DNA from: an uncultured Clostridium sp.
GTDB taxonomy: Bacteria; Bacillota; Clostridia; Lachnospirales; Lachnospiraceae
Direction: 5' to 3'
Assembly (NCBI GenBank): GCA_900544905.1
Contig: UQXF01000002.1
Coordinates: 1 to 64,000, forward strand
DNA length: 64,000 nucleotides
Shown here: piece after piece, positions 54,857-63,663 of the stretch
How the letters are laid out: each line of letters starts with the position of its first letter
Numbering within the stretch: position 1 is the first letter of the stretch
Made by a program: the position numbers and the translations under genes
Notes under the pieces: model-generated
Seen by the model: the letters and a program-made list of their open reading frames with translations, nothing else
Databases searched by the model: none
Told to the model about the DNA's origin: nothing

Positions 54857-56200
54857 ATGATTAAGATTAACATGCCGGAGAATGCAAACCGGATTATTCA
54901 TACATTGCAGGATGCCGGATATGAGGCATATATTGTAGGAGGCTGTGTCAGGGATGCCATATTAGGCAGGGAGCCGGATGATTGGGACATTACTACGTCT
55001 GCCACACCGAAGCAGGTGAAGACGCTTTTTCACAGAACCATTGATACCGGAATCGCACACGGAACCGTGACAGTTATGTTTGGAAAAGAGGGATATGAGG
55101 TTACGACTTATCGTGTGGACGGCAAATATGAAGACCACAGAAGACCGGCTTCTGTAACATTTACTGCCAGTCTGATAGAGGATATGAAACGCCGTGATTT
55201 TACGATTAATGCCATGGCATATAATGAAGCGGAGGGACTTGTAGACCATTTTGATGGTGTTGGGGACTTGAAAAAACGGGTTATCCGGTGCGTTGGCAAT
55301 CCGAAGGAGCGGTTTGACGAAGATGCATTGCGGATTTTGAGGGCGGTACGGTTTGCGGCGCAGCTTGATTTTCAGATTGATGAAAACACAAGGGAGGCGA
55401 TTCGCAACCAGTCAGTATTTCTTAAGGATATCAGTGCAGAGAGAATCCATGTAGAGTTTACCAAATTACTGGTGTCTAAGCATCCGGAGCGCCTGCGGGC
55501 AGCGTATGAATTAGGGGTTACGGCGGTGGTATTGCCGGAGCTTGACCGGATGATGGAGACAGCACAGAATAATAAGCACCATATATATAGTGTGGGAGAG
55601 CATACCCTTAATGTAGTGAAAGAGGTTCCGCCCACAGAGAGCCTTCGCTGGGCGGCACTGCTTCATGATGTGGCAAAGCCGGTAACCAAAACCACGGATG
55701 AAAGGGGCGACCATTTCTATGGACATAATGAGGTGGGAGCAAAAATGGCAAGGAAAATTTTACTGCGGTTAAAATTTGACAACGCAACCACTGCGAGAGT
55801 GGAGCGGTTAGTGCTCTGGCATGACTACGGAATGGGAGAGATGCCTACACTCCGTTCCTTCCGGAAATCCCTGAGCAAAATGGGAGCAGATTTGTTTGAG
55901 GATTATATGTATATTAAGCGTGCGGATATCCTTGCCCAGAGTGCCTATATGCGGGAACAGAAGCTTGCTAATCTGGAACAGCTGAAAATATATTACCGGC
56001 AGATTTTAGAGCAGCAGCAGTGCCTTTCCCTGAAGGATTTGAAGGTTACGGGAAAGGATTTGATAGAGCAGGGAATGAAGCCCGGAAAAGAGATAGGAGA
56101 CATGCTGCATTATCTGTTGGAATGTGTGCTGGAACATCCGGAACTAAATCAGAGGGATACGTTGCTTAAGCTTGTATCAGACAGGTTAAAACCTGTCTGA
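54857..56200 (+). CDS. cca: CCA tRNA nucleotidyltransferase with HD domain
   Basis: It adds or repairs the 3' CCA of tRNAs; needed here because the tRNA-Lys gene in this window does not encode CCA. The 447-aa class II enzyme has YIVGGCVRDAILGREPDDWDITT (the head-domain glycine motif and metal-binding D-W-D), RRDFTINAMAYN, and the EDALRILRAVRFAAQL block. A C-terminal HD domain follows with LLHDVAKP (about 272) and LVLWHDYG. Length is typical for the HD-bearing form. The last codons lie in the left and right arms of its own terminator. Confidence 0.96.
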   Translation: MIKINMPENANRIIHTLQDAGYEAYIVGGCVRDAILGREPDDWDITTSATPKQVKTLFHRTIDTGIAHGTVTVMFGKEGYEVTTYRVDGKYEDHRRPASVTFTASLIEDMKRRDFTINAMAYNEAEGLVDHFDGVGDLKKRVIRCVGNPKERFDEDALRILRAVRFAAQLDFQIDENTREAIRNQSVFLKDISAERIHVEFTKLLVSKHPERLRAAYELGVTAVVLPELDRMMETAQNNKHHIYSVGEHTLNVVKEVPPTESLRWAALLHDVAKPVTKTTDERGDHFYGHNEVGAKMARKILLRLKFDNATTARVERLVLWHDYGMGEMPTLRSFRKSLSKMGADLFEDYMYIKRADILAQSAYMREQKLANLEQLKIYYRQILEQQQCLSLKDLKVTGKDLIEQGMKPGKEIGDMLHYLLECVLEHPELNQRDTLLKLVSDRLKPV

Positions 56201-56213
56201 TACATTTTTTATG
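56174..56213 (+). terminator. Terminator overlapping the end of cca
   Basis: GTATCAGACAGGTT (56174-56187) pairs perfectly with AACCTGTCTGATAC (56190-56203), loop 2 nt, then ATTTTTT. The stop codon of cca (56198-56200) lies inside the right arm, so the final nine codons also encode the hairpin. Confidence 0.9.
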
Positions 56214-56333
56214 CGGAAATATAATGTGTTGCATATAATAAACACCGGCGAAAAAAGGAAAAAATAAGCAATTTTTTAGTATGAAAACGACCTCTTCTTC
56301 ATAAGATGAAAGAGTAAAGGAGGGGATGTTTTT

Positions 56334-57587
56334 ATGTCCGAAAAACTCGCTGAGGTATACGAACAATACGACATGGAAATTCTTGCCACAAGAAAGGGAA
56401 GAGGTGCAACGATTCTTACCACCACCGGCGGTCTGCGCATTCTGGAGCCATTTCGCGGCAGTGTGACCAGGTTAGAACAGGAATATGTGTTAAAACAATT
56501 ATTTGAGGAAGCCGGATGCACTAATCTTGACTATTTAATTCCCAATAAGGAGGGAAGCCTGTTTACCTGTGATAAATACAGACAGCCGTTTGTGTTAAAA
56601 AAGCATTTTGAAGGAAATGAATGTGACATGCATAACCCTTCTGATATTATGCGGGCAGTGAGGGCGCTGGCCCGGTTTCATATATATGGCAAAAAAATTG
56701 TTTTTCAGTTTCAGGATGCATGGCAGGAGAGCCTGCAGGAAAAAGAGCAAAAGCGGATTGAAGAAATAAAACGGGCAATTGCGGATGGAGAAGAAATTGA
56801 GAGGATTTCTTATGTCTATGAAATCAGCTCCAATGCCTTAGAAGAGGCATTAAGGGCTGTAAAAATTAAGGAGGGGCAGGAGAAGAAGGGAACAGCCGGG
56901 AAAAAGACAGATAATAACAGTCCCAAAGTAAGTGTTACAGAGAAGGATATGGATGATTTTGATATTGAGAATACTTTTGTAAGACATAATAAGGAGTTAA
57001 AAAAAATCCAGAAATTCATTATGGGGGTAAAACGAAAGAATGCCTTTGAAAATCTGTTTTTACAGGTGTTTTGGGATTATTACCGGCAAGGGGTGGAATG
57101 TGTGGAAATGCTTTCCCAGGTGTTGAAAAGGGAAGCTGGTGTGTCCACGGAAAATATATTTCAAAACCACTACGGAATCTGTCACGGAAGCTATAACCAG
57201 CACAATGTGATACTGGATGATAAATCTGAGGCAATTGTGCATTTTGAACGGTTCTCAAGGGGAAACCAGTTAAATGATTTGTATCAGTTTGCAAGGAAGG
57301 TTATGGAGAAAAACCATTTTGGCTTTACCCAGCTGGAGGATATTTTCAACACCTATGGGGAACAGATTGAACTGACTACAGAGGATTACCGCTATATGTA
57401 TATTTTATTTTCCTATCCGGAAAAATTCTGGAAAATAGCCAACAGCTATTATAATACCAGCAAGGCATTTTTGTCGCCAAAATATTTAGAAAAGCTGGAA
57501 ACGGTTATTTTGCAGGAGACAGAGAAGCACAGCATGCTGGAGGAATACAAAAAATATTACATCACAAACTCTAAGGAGTCTGGCTGA
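56334..57587 (+). CDS. CotS-family spore coat protein (kinase-like fold)
   Basis: A 417-aa protein of the CotS/YsxE/YutH group, which shares the aminoglycoside-phosphotransferase fold. Recognisable parts are the N-terminal lobe with TTTGGLRILEPFRGSV and LEQEYVLKQLFEEAG, then YQFARKVMEKNHFGF and YMYILFSYPEKFW in the C-terminal lobe. The catalytic loop reads ICHGSYNQHNVIL where active members have H-x-D; here Ser takes the Asp position, so it may not phosphorylate. A charged linker (about 180-205, KKGTAGKKTDNNSPK) is inserted in the middle. AAAGGAGGGG precedes the ATG. Probably made in the mother cell during sporulation. Confidence 0.85.
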   Translation: MSEKLAEVYEQYDMEILATRKGRGATILTTTGGLRILEPFRGSVTRLEQEYVLKQLFEEAGCTNLDYLIPNKEGSLFTCDKYRQPFVLKKHFEGNECDMHNPSDIMRAVRALARFHIYGKKIVFQFQDAWQESLQEKEQKRIEEIKRAIADGEEIERISYVYEISSNALEEALRAVKIKEGQEKKGTAGKKTDNNSPKVSVTEKDMDDFDIENTFVRHNKELKKIQKFIMGVKRKNAFENLFLQVFWDYYRQGVECVEMLSQVLKREAGVSTENIFQNHYGICHGSYNQHNVILDDKSEAIVHFERFSRGNQLNDLYQFARKVMEKNHFGFTQLEDIFNTYGEQIELTTEDYRYMYILFSYPEKFWKIANSYYNTSKAFLSPKYLEKLETVILQETEKHSMLEEYKKYYITNSKESG

Positions 57588-57662
57588 CTGCGGGCTTTCC
57601 TTTTTTCGGTGAGTGTGGTACAATTCCTGTAGATTTGCCAGATGTACAGGAGGATAAAAGAG

Positions 57663-59075
57663 GTGTTTGTAAAGAATCCAATTAGAGCAGGCTATTTCCG
57701 TATAGTGATACTGATGCTTTGCCTGGGGTTTTGTGTAACCGGCTGTGGAAATGAGATTACAGTTCCCTCTTATGATGATGAGGTGGAGCCGGCAGACGAG
57801 GTATCCATGGTGGCAATTGTCAGCAATATAGATGAGGTAAACGAGAAAATTACCCTGCGGGCTGTAAGCTATGAGACGGAAATCGTATTAAGCTTTAACG
57901 GCGGAGCGGATATACAAAATAAATATGGCGATATTTTATCCATGTCCCAGGTGGAGCTTGGAAGCATTGTGGATATTGTCTATGATGCAAACCGGGATAA
58001 ATTATTGTCTCTTTATATGTCAAAGGATGAGAATGTAAAGAAGCTGCAGGAGGTGTCCGGGGCGGAGCTTGATTATGTGGAAAAGACGGTACGGGTTGAT
58101 GGGAAAACCTATCAGATGAGTGGTAACATCAGTGCATTTTCGGATAACACAGAAATCGGTCTGGATGAAATCTGTTCGGAGGACCAGCTCTCCATATGGC
58201 TTTACAATGATATTGTCTGTTCCATGTATGTGGAGCTGGGACACGGATATGTGCGATTGTCGGATTATGCCTCCTATATTGGCGGTATGGTGGAGATTGG
58301 CTATGATGTGATTGTTCCGGTAACAGAGGATATGCTGCTGACCGTGCGGGAGGGAGAGTATACGCTTCGGATTGCCAAGGGAGATGATGTGGGAACAAAA
58401 AAGGTAGAGGTGATTAAAAACCAGGAGATTGACATATCACTGGCAGATATTGCCATTGAGCCAAAGCAGACAGGCTCTGTGCTGTTTAAGGTGACACCGT
58501 CAGATGCGGCGGTTTATATTGACGGCATGCGGGTGAATACAGAGGGTGCGGTGGATATTGTGTACGGCAAGCACAGGATTTACATTGTGGCAGATGGATA
58601 TCAGACCTACAGTGCTTCCTTTAATGTGAATTATGCTTATAAGATTAAGGAATATACACTAGAGAAGGAAGACGGTACAACAGAGAATTCCTCCTCCACA
58701 ACCCAGTCCGGAAACAGTACTGCACAGACAACGGAAACAGCGGGCAGTACCACGGAGGCTGGAACAACAGCGGGAAGTACCACAGAAGATTCCACAACAA
58801 AGAAGGATAATGTAAAGGATGTAAACAGTACCACAGGTACGAAGACATCGAATAAAGTTACGATTACCACTCCTAACGGGGCAAGCATTTATTTTGATGG
58901 GGAATATATAGGAATTGCGCCGATGTCCTTTACAAAAGTCACCGGAAGTCATATAATTACACTTAGCAAATTGGGGTATCTATCAAAGAGCTATACAGTA
59001 ACATTTACGGATGATGGTAAGGATGAAAGCTTGCAATATGATGAATTGACATCGATATCCAGTTTGATTGAATGA
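57663..59075 (+). CDS. PEGA-domain lipoprotein
   Basis: A 470-aa surface lipoprotein. The signal peptide ends in lipobox CVTGC (Cys near residue 29). Two PEGA-type beta modules are visible: GSVLFKVTPSDAAVYIDGM with GKHRIYIVADGY (about 275-325), and TTPNGASIYFDGEYIGIAP with GSHIITLSKLGY (about 400-450). A Thr/Ser-rich low-complexity linker (about 345-385) joins them. A GTG start at 57663 is preferred: AGGAGG lies 9 nt upstream, whereas the ATG at 57642 is before that ribosome site. A TGGTACAAT extended -10 is at about 57616. Function unknown; the PEGA modules suggest wall or protein binding. It is followed 20 nt later by the phosphoglucomutase gene. Confidence 0.85.
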   Translation: MFVKNPIRAGYFRIVILMLCLGFCVTGCGNEITVPSYDDEVEPADEVSMVAIVSNIDEVNEKITLRAVSYETEIVLSFNGGADIQNKYGDILSMSQVELGSIVDIVYDANRDKLLSLYMSKDENVKKLQEVSGAELDYVEKTVRVDGKTYQMSGNISAFSDNTEIGLDEICSEDQLSIWLYNDIVCSMYVELGHGYVRLSDYASYIGGMVEIGYDVIVPVTEDMLLTVREGEYTLRIAKGDDVGTKKVEVIKNQEIDISLADIAIEPKQTGSVLFKVTPSDAAVYIDGMRVNTEGAVDIVYGKHRIYIVADGYQTYSASFNVNYAYKIKEYTLEKEDGTTENSSSTTQSGNSTAQTTETAGSTTEAGTTAGSTTEDSTTKKDNVKDVNSTTGTKTSNKVTITTPNGASIYFDGEYIGIAPMSFTKVTGSHIITLSKLGYLSKSYTVTFTDDGKDESLQYDELTSISSLIE

Positions 59076-59095
59076 TGTTGTGAAAGGAGTTTAAT

Positions 59096-60832
59096 ATGGA
59101 CTACAGGCAGATTTACGAAGAGTGGATGAGCAATCCGTATTTTGACGAGAATACTAAGAGAGAACTGGCGGCAATTGCAGATGATGACAAAGAGATTAAA
59201 GAGAGATTCTATGCAGATTTAGAGTTTGGTACAGCAGGACTCAGAGGTATTATTGGTGCTGGAATTAACCGGATGAATATCTATGTGGTACGCCGTGCAA
59301 CCCAGGGACTTGCTAACTATATTAAGAAACAGGGCGGCGAGAATAAGGGAGTGGCAATTGCCTATGATTCCCGCCGGATGTCACCGGAATTTTCTGAGGA
59401 AGCTGCACTTTGCCTGGCAGCCAATGGAATTAAAGCATATCGTTTTGAGTCGCTTCGCCCGACGCCGGAATTATCTTTTGCTGTCCGTCATCTGGGATGC
59501 ATTGCAGGTATCAATGTAACAGCAAGCCATAATCCACCGGAATATAATGGTTACAAGGTTTACTGGGAGGATGGTGCACAGATTACACCGCCTCATGACG
59601 GAGGAATCATGGCGGAGGTAAAGGCAATCACAGATTTGTCTGCCTGTAAGACAATGGACAAGGAGGCAGCCGAGAAGGCTGGACTCTATGTTACCATCGG
59701 GGCAGAGGTGGATGATGTCTATATTGCAGAATTAAAGAAGCTTGTTCTTCATCAGGATTGTATAGATAAATATGGTAAGGAATTAAAAATTGTGTACACA
59801 CCTCTTCATGGAACCGGTAATATTCCGGCAAGAAGGGTATTAAAGGAAATTGGATTTGAGAATGTATATGTTGTTCCGGAGCAGGAGCTGCCGGATGGAG
59901 AATTCCCGACAGTCAGCTATCCGAATCCGGAGGCGGCAGAAGCATTTGAACTGGCATTAAAGCTTGCAAGGGAAAAGGATGCCGATTTGGTTCTTGCCAC
60001 AGACCCGGATGCAGACCGCCTTGGAGTATATGTAAAGGATACGAAATCCGGAGAGTACATTACCTTAACCGGTAATATGTCAGGCTGTCTGCTGGCAGAC
60101 TATGAAATCGGTCAGATGAAGGCAATCAATGGCTCCCTTCCGGAGGATGGCGCATTGATTAAGACCATTGTAACCTCTAATCTGGCAGATGAGATTGCAA
60201 AGGCATACAATATCCGATTGATTGAGGTGTTAACCGGCTTCAAATATATTGGACAGCAGATTCTTAATTTTGAGACCACCGGAAAAGGAACCTATTTGTT
60301 TGGCTTTGAGGAAAGCTATGGCTGCCTGATTGGCACCCATGCAAGAGATAAGGATGCCATCGTTGCAACAATGGCGCTTTGCGAGGCGGCAGCATATTAT
60401 AAGAGCCAGGGTAAGACCCTTTGGGATGCCATGGTGGATATGTATGATAAGTACGGCTATTGCATTGATGCTATCCAGTCCGTTGGCTTTAAGGGTATTG
60501 AAGGTCTTGAGAAAATCCAGTCTATTATGGCAACACTGAGAGAGAATACACCGGCGAAGATTGGTAAATATGATGTTCTCTCCGCGAGAGATTATAAGGC
60601 GGATACCATTAAGAACCTTGCAACCGGTGAGGTGACCACAACGGGTCTTCCAAGCTCAAATGTGCTTTACTATGATTTGAGCGATTCCGCATGGCTGTGT
60701 GTGAGACCTTCCGGAACAGAGCCAAAGGTTAAATTTTACTATGGTGTGAAGGGAACTTCTTTAGAGGATGCCCAGAGCTTATCCAGGGAATTAGGCGAGG
60801 AAGTACTTGCCATGATTGATAAGATGCTATAA
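59096..60832 (+). CDS. pgcA: Phosphoglucomutase/phosphomannomutase (PgcA-like)
   Basis: A 578-aa alpha-phosphohexomutase, close in length to Bacillus PgcA (about 580), which interconverts glucose-6-phosphate and glucose-1-phosphate for UDP-glucose and envelope glycan synthesis. Motifs: active-site Ser in VTASHNPPEYNGYKVYW (about 142-158), metal loop DPDADRLG (about 303), sugar-binding GFEESYG (about 400) and the phosphate-binding loop RPSGTEPKVKFYY (about 540). GAAAGGAG precedes the ATG. It may be co-transcribed with the PEGA lipoprotein; a strong terminator follows. Confidence 0.94.
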   Translation: MDYRQIYEEWMSNPYFDENTKRELAAIADDDKEIKERFYADLEFGTAGLRGIIGAGINRMNIYVVRRATQGLANYIKKQGGENKGVAIAYDSRRMSPEFSEEAALCLAANGIKAYRFESLRPTPELSFAVRHLGCIAGINVTASHNPPEYNGYKVYWEDGAQITPPHDGGIMAEVKAITDLSACKTMDKEAAEKAGLYVTIGAEVDDVYIAELKKLVLHQDCIDKYGKELKIVYTPLHGTGNIPARRVLKEIGFENVYVVPEQELPDGEFPTVSYPNPEAAEAFELALKLAREKDADLVLATDPDADRLGVYVKDTKSGEYITLTGNMSGCLLADYEIGQMKAINGSLPEDGALIKTIVTSNLADEIAKAYNIRLIEVLTGFKYIGQQILNFETTGKGTYLFGFEESYGCLIGTHARDKDAIVATMALCEAAAYYKSQGKTLWDAMVDMYDKYGYCIDAIQSVGFKGIEGLEKIQSIMATLRENTPAKIGKYDVLSARDYKADTIKNLATGEVTTTGLPSSNVLYYDLSDSAWLCVRPSGTEPKVKFYYGVKGTSLEDAQSLSRELGEEVLAMIDKML

Positions 60833-60846
60833 AATTTTAAATCACC

Positions 60847-60886
60847 GGAAAAGTCAAGAAAAATCTTTATTTTTCTTGACTTTTCC
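60847..60886 (+). terminator. Strong terminator after the phosphoglucomutase gene
   Basis: GGAAAAGTCAAGAAAAA pairs perfectly with the mirror arm ending TTGACTTTTCC (17-18 bp stem, small loop). It isolates the preceding gene from the ribosomal-protein operon. Confidence 0.9.
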
Positions 60887-61011
60887 TATATCATCTGCTA
60901 TCCTATAGCTTGCGACACTAGTCGAGGCTTTTTTTTTGTGTGCAAAAACTTCTTTAACGCTTGGGTTTGCAGGCAAAAAGCCGTATACAATTTAAGATGG
61001 AGGTGGAAGTT

Positions 61012-61161
61012 GTGCGAGTTAAAATCACATTGGCATGTACAGATTGCAAACAGCGTAATTACAATCTGACAAAGGACAAGAGAGTCCACACAGAGCGTAT
61101 GGAATTAAAGAAATATTGTCCATTCTGTAAGGCTCATACCTTACACAAAGAGACCAAATAA
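61012..61161 (+). CDS. rpmG: 50S ribosomal protein L33
   Basis: A 49-aa protein of the large subunit. The two zinc-ribbon Cys pairs CTDC (about 8-11) and CPFC (about 36-39) are both present, so this is the zinc-binding C+ form. The start is a GTG at 61012 with GGAGGTGG 5-8 nt upstream; the peptide [17 protein letters not shown] is the family's usual beginning. First gene of rpmG-secE-nusG-rplK-rplA, the common Gram-positive order. Confidence 0.96.
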   Translation: MRVKITLACTDCKQRNYNLTKDKRVHTERMELKKYCPFCKAHTLHKETK

Positions 61162-61186
61162 TCAGGGATTACGGAGGTGATTTGAA

Positions 61187-61387
61187 ATGGCAAAAGAAAA
61201 TGAAACAGCTTTAAAAAGAAGCTTTTTCACTGAGCTGAAGGGTGAATTCCGTAAAATTGTTTGGCCTGACAGGAAACTTCTTGGCAAGCAGTCTGTTGCA
61301 GTTATCATTGCAGCAATCGTGATTGGCTGTATTATTGCAGCAATCGATTGGATAATGCAAATCGGTCTGTCATTCATTATTGGTTAA
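61187..61387 (+). CDS. secE: Protein translocase subunit SecE
   Basis: A 66-aa single-spanning subunit of the SecYEG channel. The amphipathic cytoplasmic helix (FFTELKGEFRKIVWPDRKLL) carries the conserved KIVWP motif and is followed by one membrane helix (about 38-60). This is the short Gram-positive form. GGAGGTGA precedes the ATG; nusG starts 13 nt after its stop. Confidence 0.95.
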   Translation: MAKENETALKRSFFTELKGEFRKIVWPDRKLLGKQSVAVIIAAIVIGCIIAAIDWIMQIGLSFIIG

Positions 61388-61400
61388 GGTGGGTGAGAAC

Positions 61401-61937
61401 ATGGCAGAAGCAGAGAATAATAGCGAAGCAAGATGGTATGTTGCTCACACCTATTCCGGATATGAGAATAAGGTTAAAGCAGATATCGAAAAGACAATTG
61501 AGAACAGAAAGCTTCAAGACCAGATTTTTGAGGTAATGGTTCCGTTACAGGATGTGGTGGAATTAAAAAATGGCGTAAAGAAACAGGTTTCTAAGAAAAT
61601 GTTTCCGGGCTATGTACTTCTCAATATGATTATGAATGATGCCACATGGTATGTTGTTCGTAATACAAGGGGTGTAACCGGATTCGTAGGACCAGGCTCC
61701 AAGCCGGTGCCTCTGACAGAATCTGAAATGAAGAATCTTGGAATCAGAGTTCCTGAGATGGAAATCGACGTTGAAATTGGTGATACCGTAAAGGTTGTGG
61801 CAGGTGCCTGGGAAGGCACGGTTGGAACCGTTATGGATATCAACACTGGCAAGCAGTCGGTTACGATTGAAGTGGATATTTTTGGTCGTGCAACATCTGT
61901 GGAAATTAGTTTTATGGATGTAACAAAGATTGATTAA
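61401..61937 (+). CDS. nusG: Transcription termination/antitermination protein NusG
   Basis: A 178-aa transcription factor that binds RNA polymerase. The NGN domain (about 10-120) begins ARWYVAHTYSGYENKVKADIEK and includes FPGYVLLNM and VRNTRGVTGFVG. The C-terminal KOW domain (about 125-178) has GDTVKVVAGAWEGTVGTV. ATG 61401 follows AAGGTGGGTGAG; the in-frame TTG at 61380 lies inside secE. Typical length. Confidence 0.97.
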   Translation: MAEAENNSEARWYVAHTYSGYENKVKADIEKTIENRKLQDQIFEVMVPLQDVVELKNGVKKQVSKKMFPGYVLLNMIMNDATWYVVRNTRGVTGFVGPGSKPVPLTESEMKNLGIRVPEMEIDVEIGDTVKVVAGAWEGTVGTVMDINTGKQSVTIEVDIFGRATSVEISFMDVTKID

Positions 61938-61949
61938 TCAATCAGAAAA

Positions 61950-61976
61950 GTGGGAGGGTATATCCCGTTTGACCAC
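61950..61976 (+). promoter_or_regulatory. GTGGGAGGGT hairpin before rplK, copy 1
   Basis: GTGGGAGGGT, then TATCCCG and ACCAC. GTGG pairs with CCAC, and GGGA pairs with TCCC inside. The same motif with the same pairing stands before rplA at 62692-62719. A shared leader motif before the first and second genes of an L11-L1 operon could be the binding site of ribosomal protein L1 for autoregulation, but this is inference. Confidence 0.55.
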
Positions 61977-61998
61977 ATGAATTAGGAGGAAATACAAA

Positions 61999-62424
61999 AT
62001 GGCTAAAAAAGTTGAAGGTTATATTAAATTACAGATTCCAGCAGGTAAGGCAACTCCTGCACCACCGGTTGGACCAGCATTAGGTCAGCACGGTGTTAAT
62101 ATCGTAGAATTTACAAAGCAGTTTAATGCTAAGACAGCTGACCAGGGAGATATGATTATCCCTGTAGTTATCACTGTTTATGCTGACAGAAGTTTTAGTT
62201 TTATTACAAAGACTCCACCAGCTGCAGTTTTATTAAAGAAGGCATGTAAGATTGATAAGGCTTCTTCCGTTCCTAATAAAACAAAGGTTGCTACTATTTC
62301 TAAAGCTGAGGTTCAGAAAATCGCAGAGCTTAAGATGCCAGACTTGAATGCAGGCAGCATTGAAGCAGCAATCAGCATGATTTCCGGAACAGCACGTTCC
62401 ATGGGAATCGTTGTGGAGGACTGA
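61999..62424 (+). CDS. rplK: 50S ribosomal protein L11
   Basis: A 141-aa protein of the GTPase-associated centre of the large subunit. It has the N-terminal domain [26 protein letters not shown] with the conserved Pro-rich loop, and a C-terminal rRNA-binding domain ending [20 protein letters not shown] precedes the ATG. The stop is followed by an unusual 310-nt spacer before rplA. Confidence 0.98.
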   Translation: MAKKVEGYIKLQIPAGKATPAPPVGPALGQHGVNIVEFTKQFNAKTADQGDMIIPVVITVYADRSFSFITKTPPAAVLLKKACKIDKASSVPNKTKVATISKAEVQKIAELKMPDLNAGSIEAAISMISGTARSMGIVVED

Positions 62425-62691
62425 CATTGAGTACTTAACGAGACCGAGTAAAACGAAGGTCGAGTTTAGTACGAAAGTCCATCCCGATACTTAATGATGC
62501 CTGAATGCTTAGCGAGGTGTTTTCGAGCTTAGCATGAAGGTAGAATTCAGTAGAGCGGATGAAAGAGAACTTGGTGAAAACGAGCCAGAGGCGAAGTTTG
62601 AACCTAGTCGTAGCTATGCATCGAACTTAACGAGACCGAACAAGGTGAGGTCGAGTTTTAGTGAGAGGCATTGACAGAGTTTAGTACACAA
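62425..62691 (+). repeat. Repeat-rich spacer between rplK and rplA
   Basis: Two imperfect copies of a 38-nt unit, 62433-62470 and 62625-62662, both begin ACTTAACGAGACCGA and end GGTCGAGTTTAGT or GGTCGAGTTTTAGT. Each can fold back weakly on itself. Between them, GCTTAGCGAG and GAGCTTAGC (62507-62533) vary the same theme. The stretch holds no open frame with a ribosome site. It is not a CRISPR: there are only two or three irregular units. It may be a small mobile palindromic repeat family or a leader structure. Confidence 0.65.
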
Positions 62692-62719
62692 GTGGGAGGG
62701 TCGCTCCCGATAATACCAC
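62692..62719 (+). promoter_or_regulatory. GTGGGAGGGT hairpin before rplA, copy 2
   Basis: GTGGGAGGGT, then CGCTCCCG and ACCAC, ending 2 nt before the AGGAGG of rplA. The pairing is GTGG/CCAC with inner GGGAG/CTCCC. It matches the copy before rplK base for base in the paired positions. Confidence 0.55.
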
Positions 62720-62734
62720 AGGAGGTTTTTTAAT

Positions 62735-63427
62735 ATGAAAAAGGGTAAAAGATATGTTGAAGCTGCAAAGCTTGTAGACAAGAATCAGGTTTATGATATT
62801 CCAGAGGCAGTTGCACTTGTTAAGAAGGCAGCAAGTGCAAAGTTTGATGAGACAATTGAGGCTCATTTAAGAATGGGATTAGACGGACGTCATGCTGACC
62901 AGCAGATTCGTGGTGCAGTTGTACTTCCTCACGGAACCGGTAAGACCGTTAAGGTTTTAGTATTCGCAAAGGGCGATAAGGTTGATGAGGCTACAGCAGC
63001 AGGTGCTGATTATGTAGGTGGCGAGGAGTTAATTCCTAAGATTCAGAATGATGGATGGTTAGATTTTGACGTTGTTGTTGCAACTCCGGATATGATGGGT
63101 GTTGTTGGTCGTTTAGGTCGTGTACTTGGACCAAAGGGCTTAATGCCAAATCCAAAGGCTGGTACTGTAACTCCTGACGTAACAAAGGCTGTCAATGATA
63201 TCAAAGCCGGTAAGATTGAATACAGACTTGACAAGAACAACATTGTTCACGTGCCAGTTGGAAAGGCTTCTTTCACAGAGGAGCAGTTAGTAGACAACTT
63301 CCAAGCGTTAATAGATGAGATTAATAAAGTAAAACCAGCTGCTGCCAAAGGACAGTATTTAAGAAGTGTTACACTTACTTCTACAATGGGTCCTGGTGTT
63401 AAATTGAACACAGTTAAGCTTGTGTAA
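62735..63427 (+). CDS. rplA: 50S ribosomal protein L1
   Basis: A 230-aa protein that forms the mobile L1 stalk and helps release deacylated tRNA; in many bacteria it also represses its own operon. The sequence is typical: [20 protein letters not shown] at the start, VVLPHGTGK near 70, [19 protein letters not shown] near 130, and the C-terminal [20 protein letters not shown] precedes the ATG. A strong terminator follows instead of rplJ and rplL, which usually come next. Confidence 0.98.
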   Translation: MKKGKRYVEAAKLVDKNQVYDIPEAVALVKKAASAKFDETIEAHLRMGLDGRHADQQIRGAVVLPHGTGKTVKVLVFAKGDKVDEATAAGADYVGGEELIPKIQNDGWLDFDVVVATPDMMGVVGRLGRVLGPKGLMPNPKAGTVTPDVTKAVNDIKAGKIEYRLDKNNIVHVPVGKASFTEEQLVDNFQALIDEINKVKPAAAKGQYLRSVTLTSTMGPGVKLNTVKLV

Positions 63428-63465
63428 GCAGAGGTTTTATAAAACGAATATTGAAACGTGATAAG

Positions 63466-63498
63466 GCAGGAATTCCTTTTGGGATTCCTGCTTTTTTT
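63466..63498 (+). terminator. Terminator after rplA
   Basis: GCAGGAAT (63466-63473) pairs with ATTCCTGC (63484-63491), with seven T following. Just beyond, 63515-63540 (AAAATGGT/AACCATTTT) and 63558-63579 (AATTGCG/CGCAATT) are two further small stems with no clear role. Confidence 0.88.
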
Positions 63499-63663
63499 GT
63501 TGCCAGGCATATGAAAAAATGGTCCGGTAAACCATTTTTGGGTGCATCCGCAACCACGAATTGCGGAAAACGCAATTCCAGTTGGTAGAATATGGGAGTA
63601 TATTTTTATATAATAGGATTGCCATTTAAATTAAGAAATAAAAAGAGAAAAGGAGAAGGATGT

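Noticed and set aside
62433..62662. CRISPR-like repeats between rplK and rplA
   Set aside because: Only two clear units, imperfect, with a 150-nt irregular gap and no cas genes.
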